From CAVYUC01 sp963771595 (lineage in GTDB: Bacteria > Bacteroidota > Bacteroidia > Bacteroidales > Prolixibacteraceae): a stretch of DNA of 64,000 nucleotides. The notes beneath the pieces were generated by a model. The model made no database searches. It saw only the letters and a program-made list of their open reading frames with translations, and was not told the origin of the DNA. Below, in pieces: positions 27,086 through 36,221 of the stretch. Position 1 is the first letter of the stretch, and each line of letters starts with the position of its first letter. The DNA is taken from assembly GCA_963771595.1 (NCBI GenBank), contig CAVYUC010000007.1:372001-436000 (forward strand), given 5' to 3'. Made by a program: the position numbers and the translations under genes.

Positions 27086-27814
27086 ATGATAAAAACAATC
27101 GATTTGATAAAAACTTACAACGGAACAGTAGTACTTGATTTACCTGAATTCAGCATTAAAAAAGGAGAAGTATTCGGACTGGTCGGGAATAACGGAGCCG
27201 GTAAAACAACATTTTTTTCACTGGTGCTTGATTTGATTCGCGCCTCAAAAGGCAAAGTTTTAATTAATGATATCGAAGTGGCAAAATCGGAAGACTGGAA
27301 AGAACTGACCGGCGCCTACATCGATGAAAGTTTTACCATTGGCTACCTCACCCCCGACGAATATTTCGGGTTTATCGGAGAACTGCGTCATATGAATGCA
27401 AATGATGTATCAGGTTTTCTCTCCGGATTCATGGATTTTTTCAATGATGAAGTTTTGGGGAAAAAGAAATTTATCCGCGACCTTTCGAAAGGAAACCAGA
27501 AAAAGGTGGGCGTCGTTGGAGCTTTAATGGGAAATCCTGAAGTGGTTATCCTCGATGAACCCTTTGCCAATCTCGATCCATCGTCGCAGTTTAAACTTCG
27601 GCAAATCATTAAGGATTTAGCTTCCGGGCATGATAAAACTTTCCTGATTTCGAGCCATGACCTGGATAATATTACTGATGTCTGCGACCGCATTGCCGTA
27701 CTCGAAAAAGGAAAAATTGTAAAAGATGTGCAAAAAACCAGGACAACATTGACCGAACTGGAAGAGTTTTTTACCGGCGTTAAAGTTGAACCATCGTTTC
27801 ACGACGATTTGTAA
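27086..27814 (+). CDS. ABC transporter ATP-binding protein
   Basis: A 242-residue ABC ATPase with Walker A 'GLVGNNGAGKTTFF', signature region 'RDLSKGNQKKVGVVGALMGNP' (LSKGN in place of LSGGQ), Walker B 'VVILDEPFANLDP' and the switch His in 'FLISSHDLDNI'. It belongs to the CcmA/NatA-like class that energises ABC-2-type exporters, pairing with the upstream DUF5687 protein. Last gene of the PadR operon. Confidence 0.92.
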   Translation: MIKTIDLIKTYNGTVVLDLPEFSIKKGEVFGLVGNNGAGKTTFFSLVLDLIRASKGKVLINDIEVAKSEDWKELTGAYIDESFTIGYLTPDEYFGFIGELRHMNANDVSGFLSGFMDFFNDEVLGKKKFIRDLSKGNQKKVGVVGALMGNPEVVILDEPFANLDPSSQFKLRQIIKDLASGHDKTFLISSHDLDNITDVCDRIAVLEKGKIVKDVQKTRTTLTELEEFFTGVKVEPSFHDDL

Positions 27815-27894
27815 TAGTATCGGCCCGGAAGAATGTTTATTACTGAAATTATTTTCCCTATTTTTATTCAGTTTTTCAAAATAAATCTTTTTCA

Positions 27895-28365
27895 ATGGAA
27901 AATAGAGAACAGCAAACCAGCGAAGTATATTCAAGGATGGCTGCCATTTGCAGCCGCTCCGAACAATGTTCACCAGATATCCGGAAAAAAATAACTGCTC
28001 TGGGCCTGGAGGATGAAACGGCCGGCGAAATAATAGAAAAACTTAAAAACGAAAGATTTATTGATGATGAACGTTATGCGAAAGCGTATGCCAGTGATAA
28101 ATTCAGAATGAATAAATGGGGAAAGATAAAAATCAGGCACTTTCTGAAATCAAAGGGATTACCGGATGAAACCATTGAAACCGGACTGGAGCAAATAGAC
28201 CCTGAAAAATACAAAACTGTTTTGCTGAAAGTGTTGAAAGAAAAAGCCAAAACTGTTAAGAAAAAGAATAAATACGAAAAAATGGGACAGGTAATCCGGT
28301 TTGCCCAAAGCCGGGGTTTTGAACCCGAAATTATTCACCGCCATTTAAACGAAGTGCTGGAATAA
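27895..28365 (+). CDS. recX: Regulatory protein RecX
   Basis: A 156-residue RecX, a modulator that caps and inhibits RecA filaments. It is made of the typical three-helix repeats: 'SPDIRKKITALGLEDETAGEIIEKLKNERFIDDERYAKAYASDKF' followed by 'WGKIKIRHFLKSKGLPDETIETGL' and 'GFEPEIIHRHLNEVLE'. No recA is nearby. It is separated from the ABC gene by 80 bases, so it may have its own promoter. Confidence 0.9.
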   Translation: MENREQQTSEVYSRMAAICSRSEQCSPDIRKKITALGLEDETAGEIIEKLKNERFIDDERYAKAYASDKFRMNKWGKIKIRHFLKSKGLPDETIETGLEQIDPEKYKTVLLKVLKEKAKTVKKKNKYEKMGQVIRFAQSRGFEPEIIHRHLNEVLE

Positions 28366-28566
28366 TATTTTTCTGCATGATATCATCTAAAATAAAGGAC
28401 AGCATCATCATATTCAATAAATTTATCTTTAAATAGAGGGTTCGCTGCTTCATATTTCCAAAAGCTTAATGCTCTTTCTCCGGATTTGAGTTAAAGGAAA
28501 TCTGGTTACACTTGCAGGCAGTAAATTCAACTTTAAAAATTTTCCTGTTTCCCTGTAAAATGTTAC

Positions 28567-28574
28567 TAACTTTG
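28567..28574 (+). promoter_or_regulatory. Putative -7 element of prfB
   Basis: TAACTTTG at 28567-28574 matches TAnnTTTG exactly, 24 bases before the prfB ATG. No good -33 TTTG is seen at 19 bases. The roughly 230-base gap after recX shows nothing else. Confidence 0.4.
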
Positions 28575-28597
28575 CCTTCAATTAAAAATAGTTTAAA

Positions 28598-29687
28598 ATG
28601 ATTTTAAAGGAACAGGTAAACGACCTTGTTGAGCGCCGGGATGCGCTGAGGAGGCATCTTTGACTACGATGCAAAACTGATTCAACTGCAGGAAGAAGAA
28701 CTCAAAACACAAGACCCTGATTTTTGGAGCAACCCCAAAGAAGCTGAAGCACAAATGAAGAGAATTCAATCGGTAAAAACATGGACCGATGGATTTCAGG
28801 AAGTGAACCGGCATGTGGAAGATTTTCTGGTGCTGTATGAATTTTTCGAAGCAGAAGAAGCTACTGAAAAAGAGGTAGACGAAGCTTATATCCAGGCCAT
28901 TGGAAAAGTAGAAGATCTGGAATCGAAAAACATGCTGCGGAGCGAAGAAGATCATCTGGGAGCAGTGCTTAAAATAAATGCCGGGGCTGGCGGAACCGAA
29001 AGTAATGACTGGGCCGACATGCTTTTCAGAATGTATACCCGCTGGTGTGAAAAAAACAATTATAAAGTTAAGATTGCCGACATGCAACCGGGCGATGAAG
29101 CCGGAATTAAAAGCTGCACCATTGAAATTGAGGGAGAATTTGCATACGGTTATCTGAAAAGCGAAAATGGAGTGCACAGGCTTGTGAGACTTTCACCGTT
29201 TAACGCACAAAACAAAAGGATGACTTCATTTACTTCGGTGTATGTAGCTCCATTAATTGACGATTCGATTGAAATTGAAGTAAATCCTTCCGATATTCGA
29301 TGGGATACTTTCCGAAGCGGTGGTGCCGGAGGACAAAATGTAAACAAGGTGGAAACCGGTGTCCGGCTGCATCATGAACCAACGGGGATTGTTATTGAAA
29401 ATACCGAAAGCCGTTCGCAGCTTGGAAATAAGGAAAATGCACTTCGCCTGTTGAAATCGCAGCTTTACGAACTGGAACTGCGAAAACGACGGGAAAAAAC
29501 AATGGAAATCGAATCGCAAAAAAAGAAAATTGAATGGGGCTCGCAAATTCGTTCCTATGTGCTTCAACCTTATAAAATGGTGAAAGACGTGCGCACCAGC
29601 TATGAAACCGGCAATGTTAATGCAGTGCTCGATGGTGAGCTGGATGGTTTTATAAAAGCTTACCTCATGCAATTTGGCGGCGAATAA
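28598..29687 (+). CDS. prfB: Peptide chain release factor 2 with programmed +1 frameshift
   Basis: RF2 reads UGA and UAA stop codons and releases the peptide. Translation begins at ATG 28598, reads 21 codons and meets an in-frame TGA at 28661. The site is the conserved autoregulatory frameshift: internal SD AGGAGG (28649-28654), spacer CAT, slippery CTT, then TGA-C. A +1 shift resumes at GAC 28662 and gives about 362 residues, normal for RF2. The GGQ motif is in 'RSGGAGGQNVNKVETGVRL', and domain 1 'EAEEATEKEVDEAY' precedes it. The product is full length only when RF2 is scarce. Confidence 0.97.
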
Positions 29688-29787
29688 TTCCCGGAACATT
29701 CGTGTGTATTTGTTGTTTTAATTTTTACTTCTCAGAAATTAGGACATCAAAAAATATTCTGTTATATTTTGGTTTAACGATTCGGCT

Positions 29788-32190
29788 ATGTATTCAAATG
29801 AAAATTTCATAAACAGGGAAATCAGCTGGCTTTCTTTTAACGAACGGGTTTTACAGGAAGCTGAAGATCCGGATACACCATTGTTTGAACGGATTCGCTT
29901 TATCGGGATTTTCTCAAACAACCTCGATGAATTTTTCCGTGTCCGTGTTGCAACGGTGCGCCGCATGGTCGATATTGGCAAAGACGAAGAAAACCTGCTG
30001 GGAAATTACACTCCCGGCGAACTTCACGATAAAATCCAGGAAATTGTTATTGAACAGCAGCAAAAAGTTCAGAATATATTTATTGATATTCTGGAAGAGC
30101 TGAACAAAAACAACATCTTTATCATCAATGAAAAGGTGTTGTCGCATTCACAGGGAATTTTTGTAAAAAAATACTTTTACGAAAAGGTGTTGCCCAACCT
30201 GGTTCCTATCATGCTGAGCAAAAAGAACAAGTTTCCTTACTTACGCGACCGCTCGGTTTACCTGGCAGTAAAATTGTCCAAAAAATCGAATCCTGAGGAT
30301 TTTGCTTATTCACTCATCCGAATTCCCGGACGTTCGGTGCCTCGTTTTCTTGTTTTACCAAAGGAAGGAAAAAAAATTTCGGTGATGCTGCTCGACGATG
30401 TCATCCGCTACTGTTTTGACGATCTCTTCTTTTATTTTGATTATGATGTTTATGAAGCTTACACCATAAAAATTACCCGGGATGCCGAGCTGGATATCGA
30501 TGACGATATCTCGAAAAGTTTTATTGAAAAAATGAGTTTTAGCCTGAAGAAAAGGAAAAAAGGAAAACCTGTTCGTCTGATTTACGACCGTGAAATTCCG
30601 GATGATCTTTTTGGCTTTCTTATTAAAAAAATGAAGCTCGATTTTGAGGAAAATGCCATTCCCGGTGGACGCTATCATAACCATAAGGATTTTATGAATT
30701 TCCCGGACATTGGCAAAAAAAGGCATTATTATCCAAAGCTTCCGCCATTCAGGCACAAGGATTTACCGCCGCACACCAGTATTCTGAAAGTGTTGCGCAG
30801 AAAAGATGTGATGCTGCATTTTCCGTATCAGACATTCAACCACTTTCTCGATTTTTTGCGCGAGGCTGCCATCGATCCAATGGTAAAAGAAATAGGAATT
30901 ACCATTTACCGTGTTGCCAGCGATTCAAAAGTAATTAATGCACTGCTTAATGCGGTTCGAAACGGAAAAACAGTAACTGTTGTAATTGAACTTCAGGCGC
31001 GTTTCGACGAGGAGGCGAATATTTTATGGTCGAACAAGCTACAGGAAGAAGGGGCCAATGTTATAAATGGTGTGCCGGGAATGAAAGTGCACAGCAAACT
31101 GGCCTGGGTGAAACGTCTTGAAGATGATGGTTTCCGCAATTATGCCTACATCGGAACCGGAAATTTTCATGAAGGAACTGCACAGGTTTATGCCGATGAA
31201 GGCCTGCTGACTGCAGATGCACGACTTGCTGACGAAGTGGAACATGCCTTCGAATTTTTTAAACAAAATTACAGGCACCACAATTATCAGCACCTGGTAG
31301 TAAGTCCGTTTTTTATGCGGAAGCATTTTACACAAGCCATCGACAGGGAAATTGAACTGGCGAAACAGGGAAAAGAAGGCTGCATGATATTGAAAATGAA
31401 CAGCCTGATTGATCCGCGAATGATGAAAAAAATATTGGAAGCTGGTAATGCTGGGGTAAAAATCCAGTTGATTATCCGAGGTATTTTCGGACTTCAGATT
31501 CTGCGAAAAAAAGCACGCCAGAATATTACAGCCATTAGTATCGTGGACAAATACCTCGAACATTCGCGAATATTCCTTTTTGGAAATGATGGCGATGAAA
31601 AAATGTACATCTCTTCGGGCGACTGGATGCCGCGAAACCTGAACCGGAGAATTGAAGTTGCCTGCCCTGTTTACGATGAAGAGATAAAATCGGAATTGAA
31701 GGAGATGCTGAAAATTCAGTTGAAAGACAATTCGAAAGCCCGCATTCTGGAACCCGAACTGAAAAACAGGTACAATGCCGGCGAAACCGATAAAAATTAC
31801 CGGGCCCAGGAAGATTATTACAATTACATAAAAAACAAACATCACATCGTTATGGAAGTTTATCATAATCCACGTTGCTCCAAAAGCCGCGCCGGCCTTA
31901 AATATCTCGAAGAAAAAGGTTATGAGGTAAATATCAAACGTTACCTGTCTGATGGAATTTCAGAAGAAGAACTTAAAAATGTAATATCGAAAACGGGTAA
32001 AAAACCTTTTGATTTTGTACGTTCTCAGGAAAAAATCTATCGCGAACAGTACAAAAACAAAAATTTATCGGATGAAGAGTGGATAAAAGTTCTATCTGAA
32101 AATCCGCGACTGCTGCAGCGACCGATTGTTGTTAATAATGATAAAGCAGTGCTTGCCAATCCTCCTGAAAAAGTGGAACAAATACTTTAG
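29788..32190 (+). CDS. ppk1: Polyphosphate kinase 1 fused to an ArsC/Spx-like domain
   Basis: An 800-residue protein. Residues 1-688 are PPK1, which reversibly polymerises ATP gamma-phosphate to polyphosphate; the start 'FINREISWLSFNERVL' and 'FSNNLDEFFRVRV' are diagnostic, and the catalytic histidines fall at 435 ('GMKVHSKLAWV') and 592 ('YLEHSRIFLFG'). Residues 689-800 begin with an internal Met (31852) and form a complete ArsC-like thioredoxin-fold protein with 'YHNPRCSKSRAGLKYL' and 'LLQRPIVVNN'. Arg60- and Arg94-like residues of ArsC are kept, but the Arg107 position appears to be Asn, so true arsenate reductase activity is uncertain. There is no linker between the two parts. The stop overlaps the convergent lipoprotein gene by four bases. 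Confidence 0.9.
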   Translation: MYSNENFINREISWLSFNERVLQEAEDPDTPLFERIRFIGIFSNNLDEFFRVRVATVRRMVDIGKDEENLLGNYTPGELHDKIQEIVIEQQQKVQNIFIDILEELNKNNIFIINEKVLSHSQGIFVKKYFYEKVLPNLVPIMLSKKNKFPYLRDRSVYLAVKLSKKSNPEDFAYSLIRIPGRSVPRFLVLPKEGKKISVMLLDDVIRYCFDDLFFYFDYDVYEAYTIKITRDAELDIDDDISKSFIEKMSFSLKKRKKGKPVRLIYDREIPDDLFGFLIKKMKLDFEENAIPGGRYHNHKDFMNFPDIGKKRHYYPKLPPFRHKDLPPHTSILKVLRRKDVMLHFPYQTFNHFLDFLREAAIDPMVKEIGITIYRVASDSKVINALLNAVRNGKTVTVVIELQARFDEEANILWSNKLQEEGANVINGVPGMKVHSKLAWVKRLEDDGFRNYAYIGTGNFHEGTAQVYADEGLLTADARLADEVEHAFEFFKQNYRHHNYQHLVVSPFFMRKHFTQAIDREIELAKQGKEGCMILKMNSLIDPRMMKKILEAGNAGVKIQLIIRGIFGLQILRKKARQNITAISIVDKYLEHSRIFLFGNDGDEKMYISSGDWMPRNLNRRIEVACPVYDEEIKSELKEMLKIQLKDNSKARILEPELKNRYNAGETDKNYRAQEDYYNYIKNKHHIVMEVYHNPRCSKSRAGLKYLEEKGYEVNIKRYLSDGISEEELKNVISKTGKKPFDFVRSQEKIYREQYKNKNLSDEEWIKVLSENPRLLQRPIVVNNDKAVLANPPEKVEQIL

Positions 32191-32981
32191 TTAATCTGAA
32201 GTTTATCCTGCAGGTTTTTAACTTCTGTTTCCAGTTTATTGCGCCTTTTTAAAGCTTTCGAAAGTTCAAGTGCATCTTTAACAGCTTGCTTGTCGTAGGT
32301 TTCAAGAATGATATAATAATATTCATTGCCCAAAAAAACAGCTTTTAAACGACGGTCGGCATTATTGGCTATAAACTCCATTACACCGTTTTCTTTGCCA
32401 TTCCGGTATGAAACTTTTTCCCATTTTGAATCGATGAAATCACTGCGGTGGTTGTTAATATCGCCTACCGGGACTTCTTCCGTTTTGGCTTCATCCCCCT
32501 GATCATAAACCCGAAGTGCTGTGTGGTTTAACCATTTTTCGCCATGGTAGTTGCTGCTTAAATAAATCTCTCCGCGTTCATCCAGATGTACCTGTACATA
32601 AGAACGATCCCATGCCCGTTGAAAAGTTTGCCTTTTATGAATGTATTGAGCATATCGATCAAATTCTGTTTTTTCTTTGGTGAATGGCTTTTCCAGATTT
32701 TCTACCTGTACTTTTGCCGAATCCAACTCTGCTTCTTTTCGGTGAAGCAAATCGAAATTTACTTCAGTTGTCAGATTTTTGGCAGCATTCACAGAATACG
32801 CAGCCTCAGGAAACATAATCCGGATACTGTCCAGTTGTTTTAATGCCATTGCAGTATCATTTTTCTGCAGCAGCGACTTTGCAAGATTCAGTTTTATGCG
32901 CGCGTTATCTTCATCCGATGGGCCGCAGGATGCTAAAATTACAACTATAAATAAAACGGTTATCCGGAATGTAAATCTCAT
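32187..32981 (-). CDS. Lipoprotein with coiled-coil segment, unknown function
   Basis: A 264-residue lipoprotein; the start at 32981 gives 'MRFTFRITVLFIVVILASC' with the lipobox Cys, whereas the open frame upstream has only a poor start. A TPR-like helical stretch ('NLAKSLLQKNDTAMALKQLDSIRIMFPEAAYSVNAAKNL') is followed by a charged coiled coil, a central beta-rich region and a second C-terminal coiled coil ('ALELSKALKRRNKLETEVKNLQDKLQ'). I do not recognise the middle domain. It is convergent with ppk1 (4-base overlap) and divergent from the SpoU methyltransferase. Confidence 0.8.
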   Translation of the reverse strand: MRFTFRITVLFIVVILASCGPSDEDNARIKLNLAKSLLQKNDTAMALKQLDSIRIMFPEAAYSVNAAKNLTTEVNFDLLHRKEAELDSAKVQVENLEKPFTKEKTEFDRYAQYIHKRQTFQRAWDRSYVQVHLDERGEIYLSSNYHGEKWLNHTALRVYDQGDEAKTEEVPVGDINNHRSDFIDSKWEKVSYRNGKENGVMEFIANNADRRLKAVFLGNEYYYIILETYDKQAVKDALELSKALKRRNKLETEVKNLQDKLQIN

Positions 32982-33040
32982 TTTTATCTTTGTTTGACGC
33001 AAAATTACTATTTTATCTGAAGAACGAAACAACACCAGAA

Positions 33041-33547
33041 ATGAATATAAATTCCGTCAGTTTTTTTCAGAATGAGGAGGTAAAACAAGTGGGCAATGAT
33101 TGCGAACTGATATTGGCTGCCTGGAATGTAAAAACTCCTGAAAACCTTGGACACATTATCCGGCTTGGCCATAATGCCGGGGCAAAAAAAGTTCTTTTTA
33201 TAAACAAAAACAACAATTACCGCGAATCAAAAGTCCGGAAGGTGGCAGGCTTTTCCTTCGATCAAATGGACTGGCAAATAATTTCGGCAGATGAATTTTT
33301 CACACTCCTCAACGGAACTTTTCAACTTTTAATTTTAGAAACCTGCGAAGGGTCAACAAATATTTTTGAAACTCAGCTTCCTGATCGGGCAATAATTCTT
33401 GCCGGAAACGAATCGCATGGATTACCGCCCGAAGTTATTGCCAAAGGGCAGCTTAAAATTCATATTCCCATGCCCGGCGACTGCAAATCAATGAATGTTT
33501 CTCATGCACTTTCGGTAGCCGCTTTCGAATGGTACAGGCAACATTAA
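33041..33547 (+). CDS. TrmH/SpoU-family RNA 2'-O-methyltransferase
   Basis: A 168-residue SPOUT methyltransferase that would transfer a methyl group from SAM to a ribose of tRNA or rRNA. Motifs 1-3 are clear: 'NLGHIIRLGHNAGAKKV', 'ILAGNESHGLP' and 'IPMPGDCKSMNVSHALSVAAFEW', which form the trefoil-knot SAM site. The ATG at 33041 is chosen over an in-frame TTG at 32990. No extra RNA-binding domain is seen, so the protein resembles minimal TrmL/TrmH types; the target nucleotide cannot be assigned. Confidence 0.88.
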   Translation: MNINSVSFFQNEEVKQVGNDCELILAAWNVKTPENLGHIIRLGHNAGAKKVLFINKNNNYRESKVRKVAGFSFDQMDWQIISADEFFTLLNGTFQLLILETCEGSTNIFETQLPDRAIILAGNESHGLPPEVIAKGQLKIHIPMPGDCKSMNVSHALSVAAFEWYRQH

Positions 33548-33596
33548 ATTTGGTTGTTTACAATAAACAATTCATATTTAATCTCCGCCCGTTTGT

Positions 33597-33633
33597 ATAG
33601 ATAATTTCTATCTTTACCATAAAAAGCAACTAC
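33597..33633. promoter_or_regulatory. OxyR-type binding site before oxyR
   Basis: ATAG-N7-CTAT at 33597-33611 is followed after seven bases by ATAA-N7-CTAC at 33619-33633. This matches the known OxyR tetramer pattern ATAG-N7-CTAT-N7-ATAG-N7-CTAT at 14 of 16 defined bases. It covers TATCTTTA (33609-33616), the likely -7 box, and ends three bases before the oxyR start, the expected layout for autorepression. Confidence 0.65.
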
Positions 33634-33636
33634 GCC

Positions 33637-34578
33637 ATGGTTACTTTAACACAACTTGAATATATTGTAGCAGTAGATACCTACCGCCATTTCGGAAAAG
33701 CTGCCGAAGCTTGTTTTATTACACAGCCGACACTTTCGATGCAAATAAAAAAACTGGAAGAAGATCTGGAAATTATAATTTTCGACCGGAGTAAACAACC
33801 ACTGATTCCAACTGATGTTGGACTACGGATTATTGAACAGGCGCGCATAGTTTTAAAACAGTCAGACGAAATTAATAATCTGGTAAAAGAACACAAGAAC
33901 CAGGTTTCGGGAATGCTGAGAATAGGGATTATTCCCACTTTGGCGCCCTATCTTCTGCCCATTTTCATTGGACGCTACAAAAGAAAATATCCCAACATTT
34001 TTATAAAAGTAGTGGAACAAACAACCGAAAATATTGTGCGGTTATTGAACAAGGATTTAATTGATGTGGGGGTTTTGGTAACTCCGCTGAAAGAGGAAAA
34101 AATAATTGAAAAACCAATTTTTTATGAGGAAATGCTGCTGTACATCAATCCTGATCATAAACTGCACCGGCAAAAGGAAATAACGGTTAAAGATATTGCC
34201 ACTCCTGAAATATGGCTGCTCAGCGACGGACATTGTTTTCGCGACCAGGTGGTAAATCTTTGCTCTTTTGTGGGAACTTCCGATAGTCACCTGCCATTTC
34301 ATTTCGAGGCCGGTTCGCTGGAAACACTGATGAATATTGTTGATCGCGAAGGCGGAATAACTATCATTCCCGAATTGGCAAAATATAGTATGGCCCCTAA
34401 AAAGCTGGGCAATGTTCGCACATTTACCAATGCCCGGCCACTGCGCGAGGTAAGCCTGGTTTATTCGCGGCATTTTGCCAAACACAAACTCATTAACCTG
34501 CTTTGGCGCGAAATAAAAGACTCCATTCCCGAAGAACTTCAGGATGATAAAAGAGGTTCAATTGTTGAATGGAAATAA
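33637..34578 (+). CDS. oxyR: Peroxide-sensing LysR-type regulator OxyR
   Basis: A 313-residue LysR-type regulator: winged HTH 'FGKAAEACFITQPTLSMQIKKLEEDL' at residues ~20-45 and an effector domain from ~90. The redox region 'LLSDGHCFRDQVVNLCSF' places Cys200 and Cys209 exactly as C199/C208 in E. coli OxyR, whose disulfide activates the protein. It therefore likely controls catalase, peroxiredoxin and iron-protection genes in response to H2O2. An OxyR-like site overlaps its own promoter. The gene is followed by tRNA-Leu and the tig-clpPX group on the same strand. Confidence 0.92.
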   Translation: MVTLTQLEYIVAVDTYRHFGKAAEACFITQPTLSMQIKKLEEDLEIIIFDRSKQPLIPTDVGLRIIEQARIVLKQSDEINNLVKEHKNQVSGMLRIGIIPTLAPYLLPIFIGRYKRKYPNIFIKVVEQTTENIVRLLNKDLIDVGVLVTPLKEEKIIEKPIFYEEMLLYINPDHKLHRQKEITVKDIATPEIWLLSDGHCFRDQVVNLCSFVGTSDSHLPFHFEAGSLETLMNIVDREGGITIIPELAKYSMAPKKLGNVRTFTNARPLREVSLVYSRHFAKHKLINLLWREIKDSIPEELQDDKRGSIVEWK

Positions 34579-34602
34579 TTTTCCCTATTTAAAAAATTTA
34601 AC

Positions 34603-34610
34603 TACATTTG
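34603..34610 (+). promoter_or_regulatory. -7 element of tRNA-Leu
   Basis: TACATTTG at 34603-34610 matches TAnnTTTG exactly and lies 11 bases before the mature 5' end of tRNA-Leu. Confidence 0.5.
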
Positions 34611-34621
34611 CGCCGCGAATT

Positions 34622-34703
34622 GCGGACGTGGCGGAATTGGTAGACGCGCTAGACTTAGGATCTAGTGCCTTACGGCGTGGGGGTTCGAGTCCCTTCGTCC
34701 GCA
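34622..34703 (+). tRNA. tRNA-Leu (TAG)
   Basis: An 82-base class II cloverleaf: acceptor GCGGACG/CGTCCGC with discriminator A, anticodon stem CTAGA/TCTAG with loop CTTAGGA (anticodon TAG, reading CUA), long variable arm TGCCTTACGGCGT and T-arm GGGGGTTCGAGTCCC. CCA is not encoded. Confidence 0.95.
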
Positions 34704-34708
34704 CAAAA

Positions 34709-34745
34709 CACCGCCGTCTTTCCTTCCCGGAAAGTACAGGCGGTG
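34709..34745 (+). terminator. Hairpin after tRNA-Leu
   Basis: CACCGCC (34709-34715) pairs with GGCGGTG (34739-34745), with an inner CTTTCC/GGAAAG stem. It has no T run, so it may act as a processing or weak termination structure between the tRNA and tig. Confidence 0.5.
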
Positions 34746-34782
34746 ATTTACTTATTGGTGATAGAATTAAACAATTTTCATT

Positions 34783-36135
34783 ATGAATATATCGAGGGAA
34801 AACATTAACGATGTCAACGCAGTTCTTAAGGTTTTGATTGAGAAAGCAGATTACGAAAAACCGGTTGAAGATACACTGAAGGATTACCGGAAAAAAGCAA
34901 CAGTTCCAGGGTTCAGACCAGGAAAAGTACCGGCAGGACTTATCAAAAAAAGATTTGGAAAAGCCGCACTTGTTGAAGAGGTGAACAAGCAGCTTTCGCA
35001 TAACCTTTCAAAATATATTGTGGAAGAAAAACTTCAGATTTTAGGTGAGCCACTTCCAAATAACGAACAGCAAAAAGATATTGACTGGGACAGCGATGAA
35101 AATTTCGAATTTATATTTGATATTGCTTTAGCTCCCAAAGTAGATGTGACACTGGATAAGGAAATGGAATTGCCATATTACACCATTAAAGTTTCGGATG
35201 AAATGATCGATAAGCAGGTGGAACGAATTAAAACACAGCTTGGCGAAAATGTGGAAGCCGAAGAAGTAAATGAAAAAGGACTGGTAAGAGGCGATTTTGA
35301 ACAACTTGATGAAAACGGTGAAGTTGTGCCGGACGGAATTCAGCCAAAAGGAGTTCTTCTTTCCATCGACCTTATTAAAGATGAAGAAATAAAAAAAGAA
35401 TTCATTGGAAAAAAGAAAGAAGATGTATTGGTTTTTGACCCTGTAAAAGCTTACAACAACCGCCACGAAGTTGGACACATGCTCAACATCAGCCACGAAC
35501 AGGCAGATGAACTGGACAGCACATTCAGGTTTACAATTAAGGAAGTTTTGAAATTCAAGGAAGCTGAATTAAACGAAGAACTGTACAAAAAAATATACGG
35601 AGAAGACACCGAAATTAAAACAGAAGAAGATCTCCGGGCAAAAGTTAAAGAAGAAATAGCCGAAAACCTGATTTATTCATCTGAACATAAATTCACACTC
35701 GACACCCGCGATAACCTGATTGAAAAAAGCAACATCGAACTTCCTGCAGATTTTCTGAAACGCTGGCTTATCGAGGTTAACAATAACTTAACCGAAGAAC
35801 AGGTTGAAAATGAATTTGATGGATTCCTGAAAGATTTAAAATGGCAATTGATTACGGACAACATCAAAAAAGAGAACGAATTGAAGGTGGATGAAAAGGA
35901 AGCGCTGGATTTTTCGAAACAGATGGCCCGCGCACAATACGGTCAATACGGTATTTATGATGTGCCGGAAGAACAACTTGAATCGTATGCCAAAATGATT
36001 CTCGAGAAACCCGAGGAAAAAGAAAACATCTATAAAAAGCTTCTTGAAGATAAAGTAGTTGCTGTGGTAAAAGAGAAAGTAACCATAAATAACAAAGAAG
36101 AAACAGAAGAAGAATTCAGAGAAATGATGAATTAA
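34783..36135 (+). CDS. tig: Trigger factor
   Basis: A 450-residue ribosome-associated chaperone for nascent chains. The N-terminal ribosome-binding domain contains 'VPGFRPGKVPAGLIKKRFGKA', equivalent to the GFRxGxxP docking signature. A divergent PPIase-like middle domain ('NEKGLVRGDFEQLDENGEV') and a long helical C-terminal arm rich in Glu and Lys follow. It precedes clpP and clpX, the classic tig-clpP-clpX order linking folding to degradation. Confidence 0.95.
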   Translation: MNISRENINDVNAVLKVLIEKADYEKPVEDTLKDYRKKATVPGFRPGKVPAGLIKKRFGKAALVEEVNKQLSHNLSKYIVEEKLQILGEPLPNNEQQKDIDWDSDENFEFIFDIALAPKVDVTLDKEMELPYYTIKVSDEMIDKQVERIKTQLGENVEAEEVNEKGLVRGDFEQLDENGEVVPDGIQPKGVLLSIDLIKDEEIKKEFIGKKKEDVLVFDPVKAYNNRHEVGHMLNISHEQADELDSTFRFTIKEVLKFKEAELNEELYKKIYGEDTEIKTEEDLRAKVKEEIAENLIYSSEHKFTLDTRDNLIEKSNIELPADFLKRWLIEVNNNLTEEQVENEFDGFLKDLKWQLITDNIKKENELKVDEKEALDFSKQMARAQYGQYGIYDVPEEQLESYAKMILEKPEEKENIYKKLLEDKVVAVVKEKVTINNKEETEEEFREMMN

Positions 36136-36221
36136 ACTTTGCTGAAACTTTAAGCGAACTATTTTTTGTAACTTTGTTAATCTTAAAAAGAAAACTAAGA
36201 AGTAACAAATAAAGTGTAAAA

